A stretch of 36,932 nucleotides of DNA. Origin: Pseudomonas amygdali. Lineage in GTDB: Bacteria > Pseudomonadota > Gammaproteobacteria > Pseudomonadales > Pseudomonadaceae. The position numbers and the translations under genes are program-made. This document shows, piece after piece, positions 36,848-36,932 of this stretch (position 1 is its first letter; each line of letters opens with the position of its first letter). The stretch covers positions 1 to 36,932 of the forward strand of contig NZ_LKBW01000271.1 of NCBI RefSeq assembly GCF_002699855.1, in the 5' to 3' direction. The notes under the pieces are model-generated. The model made no database searches. It had not been told where the DNA came from and was given only the letters and a program-made list of their open reading frames with translations.

Positions 36848-36932
36848 GGTTTGTCTGAAAAGTCGCCTTGGTTAAAATGATGTCCTCTGGTTGCCAAGAG
36901 GGCCATCATGACTGACCGTTATGAAATTTCAT
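36844..36932 (+). mobile_element. left end of an insertion sequence, truncated by the window edge
   Basis: From CTAG at 36844-36847 the sequence changes to GGGTTTGTCTGAAAAGTCGCC, which looks like the terminal inverted repeat of an IS5-like element with a CTAG-type target site. A transposase-like reading frame begins 60 bp inside at 36908. The insertion interrupts the bacteriocin reading frame. The family is a guess because the other end is outside the window. Confidence 0.55.
36908..36932 (+). CDS. partial transposase N-terminus
   Basis: ATG ACT GAC CGT TAT GAA ATT TCA begins MTDRYEIS, the kind of opening seen in IS5/IS4-family transposases, 60 bp inside the presumed IS end. Only eight codons lie in the window, so the assignment depends on the context of the inverted-repeat-like sequence before it. 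Confidence 0.45.

Overview
The window looks like a chromosomal segment of a fluorescent pseudomonad, most likely of the Pseudomonas syringae complex. The evidence is the gene content, an order that parallels known Pseudomonas blocks, the high-GC codon use, and the many 'GTGGGAGCGA...TCGCGAA' and 'GACGCAGAGCGTC' style REP-like hairpins between genes. The species call is inference; no database was searched.

Layout: (1) 132-3211 is the zinc uptake locus: znuA on the minus strand, divergent from zur-znuC-znuB, with a Zur-like box between. znuA is broken by a 10-bp tandem duplication. (2) 3250-9079 holds a lipoprotein gene, katE (minus) and the methionine importer metNIQ. (3) 9314-13918 holds an Sco protein, a shortened Cox11/CtaG-like protein, a conserved hypothetical protein, a SulP transporter and a beta-carbonic anhydrase; no oxidase subunit genes are present. 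(4) 14124-16843 holds a radical SAM protein behind a near-perfect LexA box, elbB, and a dedA gene with a one-base frameshift. (5) 17075-21801 holds hemB-ppk with convergent ppx, behind a candidate Pho box. (6) 22207-26021 is a polar amino-acid ABC transporter operon with a divergent FadR-type regulator and a perfect 19-bp palindrome between them. (7) 26130-30513 holds trxA, rho, ubiD and a flavin/2Fe-2S reductase. (8) 30722-34323 holds a ChaC-like cyclotransferase, glpT and two tandem TonB-C-domain proteins.

(9) 34604-36932 is an AT-richer accessory island on the minus strand. From the window edge inward it contains the start of an insertion sequence on the plus strand, the HNH-nuclease end of an S-type pyocin/colicin-E-like bacteriocin cut by that element, its Im9-like immunity gene (ATGA overlap), a 263-codon coiled-coil gene resembling bacteriocin N-terminal regions, and a BECR-nuclease-like toxin domain. 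That last gene is interrupted by two opposite-sign frameshifts at short A-runs. This is the most unusual part of the window: a decaying bacteriocin/polymorphic toxin cluster next to house-keeping genes.

Three chromosomal genes or modules (znuA, dedA, the BECR-like toxin) carry small indels and one (the pyocin) an IS insertion. The dedA and BECR-like indels lie in short homopolymer runs, so sequencing error has to be excluded; the znuA duplication and the IS insertion are not of that type.
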